From positions 1 to 47,273 of the forward strand of contig NZ_BDBY01000199.1 in the NCBI RefSeq assembly GCF_001613225.1: DNA of 47,273 bases, given 5' to 3'. A program made the translations under genes and the position numbers. The notes beneath the pieces are model-generated. The model searched no databases. It had not been told where the DNA came from and saw nothing but the letters and a program-made list of their open reading frames with translations. How positions within the stretch are numbered: position 1 is the first letter of the stretch; every line of letters begins with the position of its first letter. The stretch comes from Nocardia pseudovaccinii NBRC 100343 (lineage in GTDB: Bacteria; Actinomycetota; Actinomycetes; Mycobacteriales; Mycobacteriaceae). This document shows, piece by piece, positions 45,999-47,273 of this stretch.

Positions 45999-46466
45999 GT
46001 GCAGGGACTGATCCTGCAATTGACCCGTGCGGGGTTCCTGCTGCTGTTGTGGTTATTCGTGTGGGCGGTATTGCGCACCCTGCGCAGCGACATCTACGCG
46101 GCATCCGGCATCCGGATCCAGCCCAGGGCCGCACGCGGTTCCGCGGTGCTGCCGTCTTTCAGCCGAGGCCAGAAGGGCGCCAAATTTCTTGTGGTGACTC
46201 AAGGTTCACTCGCCGGCACTCGCATCTCGCTCGGCACCCAACCGGTGCTGATCGGACGTGCGGACGACTCAACGCTGGTACTCACCGATGATTACGCCTC
46301 CACCAGACATGCGCGGCTCTCACCGCGTGGTGACGACTGGTACGTCGAAGACCTCGGCTCGACGAACGGCACCTACCTCGACCGTGCGAAAGTCACCACC
46401 GCAGTCCGAGTTCCACTCGGAACCCCCGTCCGTGTCGGCAAAACAGTGATCGAGCTGCGATCGTGA
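45999..46466 (+). CDS. fhaB: FhaB (FipA): membrane-anchored FHA-domain protein
   Basis: A 155-residue protein, the same size as the mycobacterial FhaB. An N-terminal membrane helix (LTRAGFLLLLWLFVWAVL) precedes a C-terminal FHA domain with IGRADDSTLVL, STRHARLS and GSTNGTYLD. It binds phosphothreonine peptides and links Ser/Thr kinases to the divisome in relatives. GTG at 45999 is chosen: AGGAGG and GGAG lie just upstream, and the frame before it lacks family features. Its stop overlaps the pstP GTG. Confidence 0.96.
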   Translation: MQGLILQLTRAGFLLLLWLFVWAVLRTLRSDIYAASGIRIQPRAARGSAVLPSFSRGQKGAKFLVVTQGSLAGTRISLGTQPVLIGRADDSTLVLTDDYASTRHARLSPRGDDWYVEDLGSTNGTYLDRAKVTTAVRVPLGTPVRVGKTVIELRS

Positions 46467-47273
46467 CACTTGTTCTCCGCTACGCAGCGCGCAGCGACCG
46501 CGGTCTTGTCCGAGGCAACAACGAGGACTCCGTCTACGCGGGCGCACGGCTGCTCGCACTAGCCGACGGTATGGGCGGCCACGCCGCAGGCGAGGTGGCA
46601 TCGCAGTTGATGATCGCCGCGCTGGCCCATCTCGACGACGACGAGCCCGGCGACGATCTGCTCGGCAAGCTCAATACCGCCGTCCACGAGGGCAATGGCG
46701 CCATTGCCGATCACGTCGAGGAAGAGCCCGAACTCGACGGCATGGGCACCACGCTCACCGCAATCCTGTTCGCGGGCAAGAAACTCGGCCTGGTCCACAT
46801 CGGCGACTCGCGCGCATATCTGCTGCGCGGCGGCGAGCTGGCGCAGATCACCCGGGACGACACCTTCGTCCAGTCGCTGGTCGACGAGGGCCGGATCACG
46901 CCCGAGCAGGCGCATACCCATCCGCAGCGCTCGCTGATCATGCGCGCCCTCACCGGCAACGAGATCGAGCCGACGCTGATCATGCGCGAGGCCAGGGCTG
47001 GCGATCGCTATCTGCTGTGCTCCGACGGACTCTCCGATGTGGTCAGTGATGAGACCATCGCCAACACCATGCGCGAGGGCAGCACCGACGAGTGCGCCGA
47101 TCGTCTCATCGAACTCGCCTTGCGCAGCGGCGGCCCGGACAACGTCACCGTGGTCGTCGCCGATGTCATCGATCTGGACTACGGGCAGAGCCACCCGATC
47201 GTCGCGGGCGCGGCCTCGGGTCAGGACGAGGACAGCCCGCCGCCGAATACCGCCGCCGGTCGGGCCGCTGCGA
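46463..47273 (+). CDS. pstP: PstP: PP2C-family Ser/Thr protein phosphatase (5' part; runs off the window)
   Basis: The frame is open to the window end, giving the first 270 residues. The PP2C motifs are RYAARSDRGLVRGNNEDSV, LADGMGGHAAGEVAS (metal Asp and Gly), GTTLTAI, VHIGDSRAYLLR, SDGLSDVVSDE and GGPDNVTVVV, so the catalytic domain is complete. A polar linker follows (DEDSPPPNTAAG); the expected membrane helix and extracellular tail lie beyond the end. PstP removes phosphates placed by PknA/PknB. GTG at 46463 overlaps the fhaB stop as GTGA, so the two are translationally coupled. Confidence 0.96.
   Translation, partial: MTLVLRYAARSDRGLVRGNNEDSVYAGARLLALADGMGGHAAGEVASQLMIAALAHLDDDEPGDDLLGKLNTAVHEGNGAIADHVEEEPELDGMGTTLTAILFAGKKLGLVHIGDSRAYLLRGGELAQITRDDTFVQSLVDEGRITPEQAHTHPQRSLIMRALTGNEIEPTLIMREARAGDRYLLCSDGLSDVVSDETIANTMREGSTDECADRLIELALRSGGPDNVTVVVADVIDLDYGQSHPIVAGAASGQDEDSPPPNTAAGRAAA

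Noticed and set aside
46559..47194. A 211-codon minus-strand frame at the window end
   Set aside because: Antisense to pstP, whose PP2C motifs are clear on the plus strand.

Overview
The window is high-GC actinobacterial DNA and most closely resembles Nocardia or a close relative in the Mycobacteriales. The main markers are LysX (a lysyl-phosphatidylglycerol synthase fused to lysyl-tRNA synthetase), a secreted AroQ-type chorismate mutase, a cutinase-like exported hydrolase, an MmpL transporter, a mycobacterial-type six-TM/HAMP adenylate cyclase, the Rv3689-Rv3695-like MoxR locus, and the tRNA-Leu / fhaA / fhaB / pstP cluster. No insertion sequence, phage, CRISPR array or rRNA was seen. Names rest on motif and family recognition from memory, not on a database search.

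Layout. 1-9.8 kb: RraA-like protein, S4-domain protein, LysX, a small poly-lysine tail-anchored protein, a 14-TM drug exporter with a divergent HxlR/SCP2 regulator, a Uma2-family protein, a histidine phosphatase, a small secreted protein with seven consecutive histidines, and a cutinase-like hydrolase. 10-17.8 kb: gltBD (glutamate synthase) with a long upstream region carrying two inverted repeats, one of which fits a GlnR box, then secreted chorismate mutase. 17.8-23.4 kb: DUF4407 membrane coiled-coil protein, class III adenylate cyclase, and an MFS exporter / TetR pair separated by twin operators. 23.4-29.8 kb: membrane protein, a DUF4129/DUF4350-like composite, MoxR ATPase and DUF58 in a tightly overlapping operon, then a divergent RDD / SpoIIM-like pair. 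After a roughly 725-base AT-richer gap come 30.5-41.1 kb: MmpL/TetR, secreted propeller-like protein, methyltransferase, SDR behind a KstR-like box, MerR / polysaccharide deacetylase, SRPBCC protein, FAD monooxygenase / TetR with a shared palindrome, and an EamA transporter with a foldable leader. 41.4-43.9 kb: a compact cassette of a haem-oxygenase-like diiron enzyme, a HemK2/MTQ2-like methyltransferase and a CDGSH iron-sulfur protein, facing a DUF2231 membrane protein. 44-47.3 kb: tRNA-Leu(CAG), FhaA, FhaB and the start of PstP, which runs off the end of the window.

Themes. Several modules pair an exporter or enzyme with a divergent regulator and a palindrome between them, typical of inducible detoxification. 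The fhaA-fhaB-pstP cluster reads and reverses Ser/Thr phosphorylation that controls cell-wall growth. LysX adjusts membrane charge. gltBD assimilates nitrogen. The least understood and most interesting parts are the diiron oxidase / methyltransferase / CDGSH cassette, the FUS-like Tyr-Gly-Gln repeat tract in FhaA, the composite protein in the MoxR operon and the structured leader before the EamA gene.
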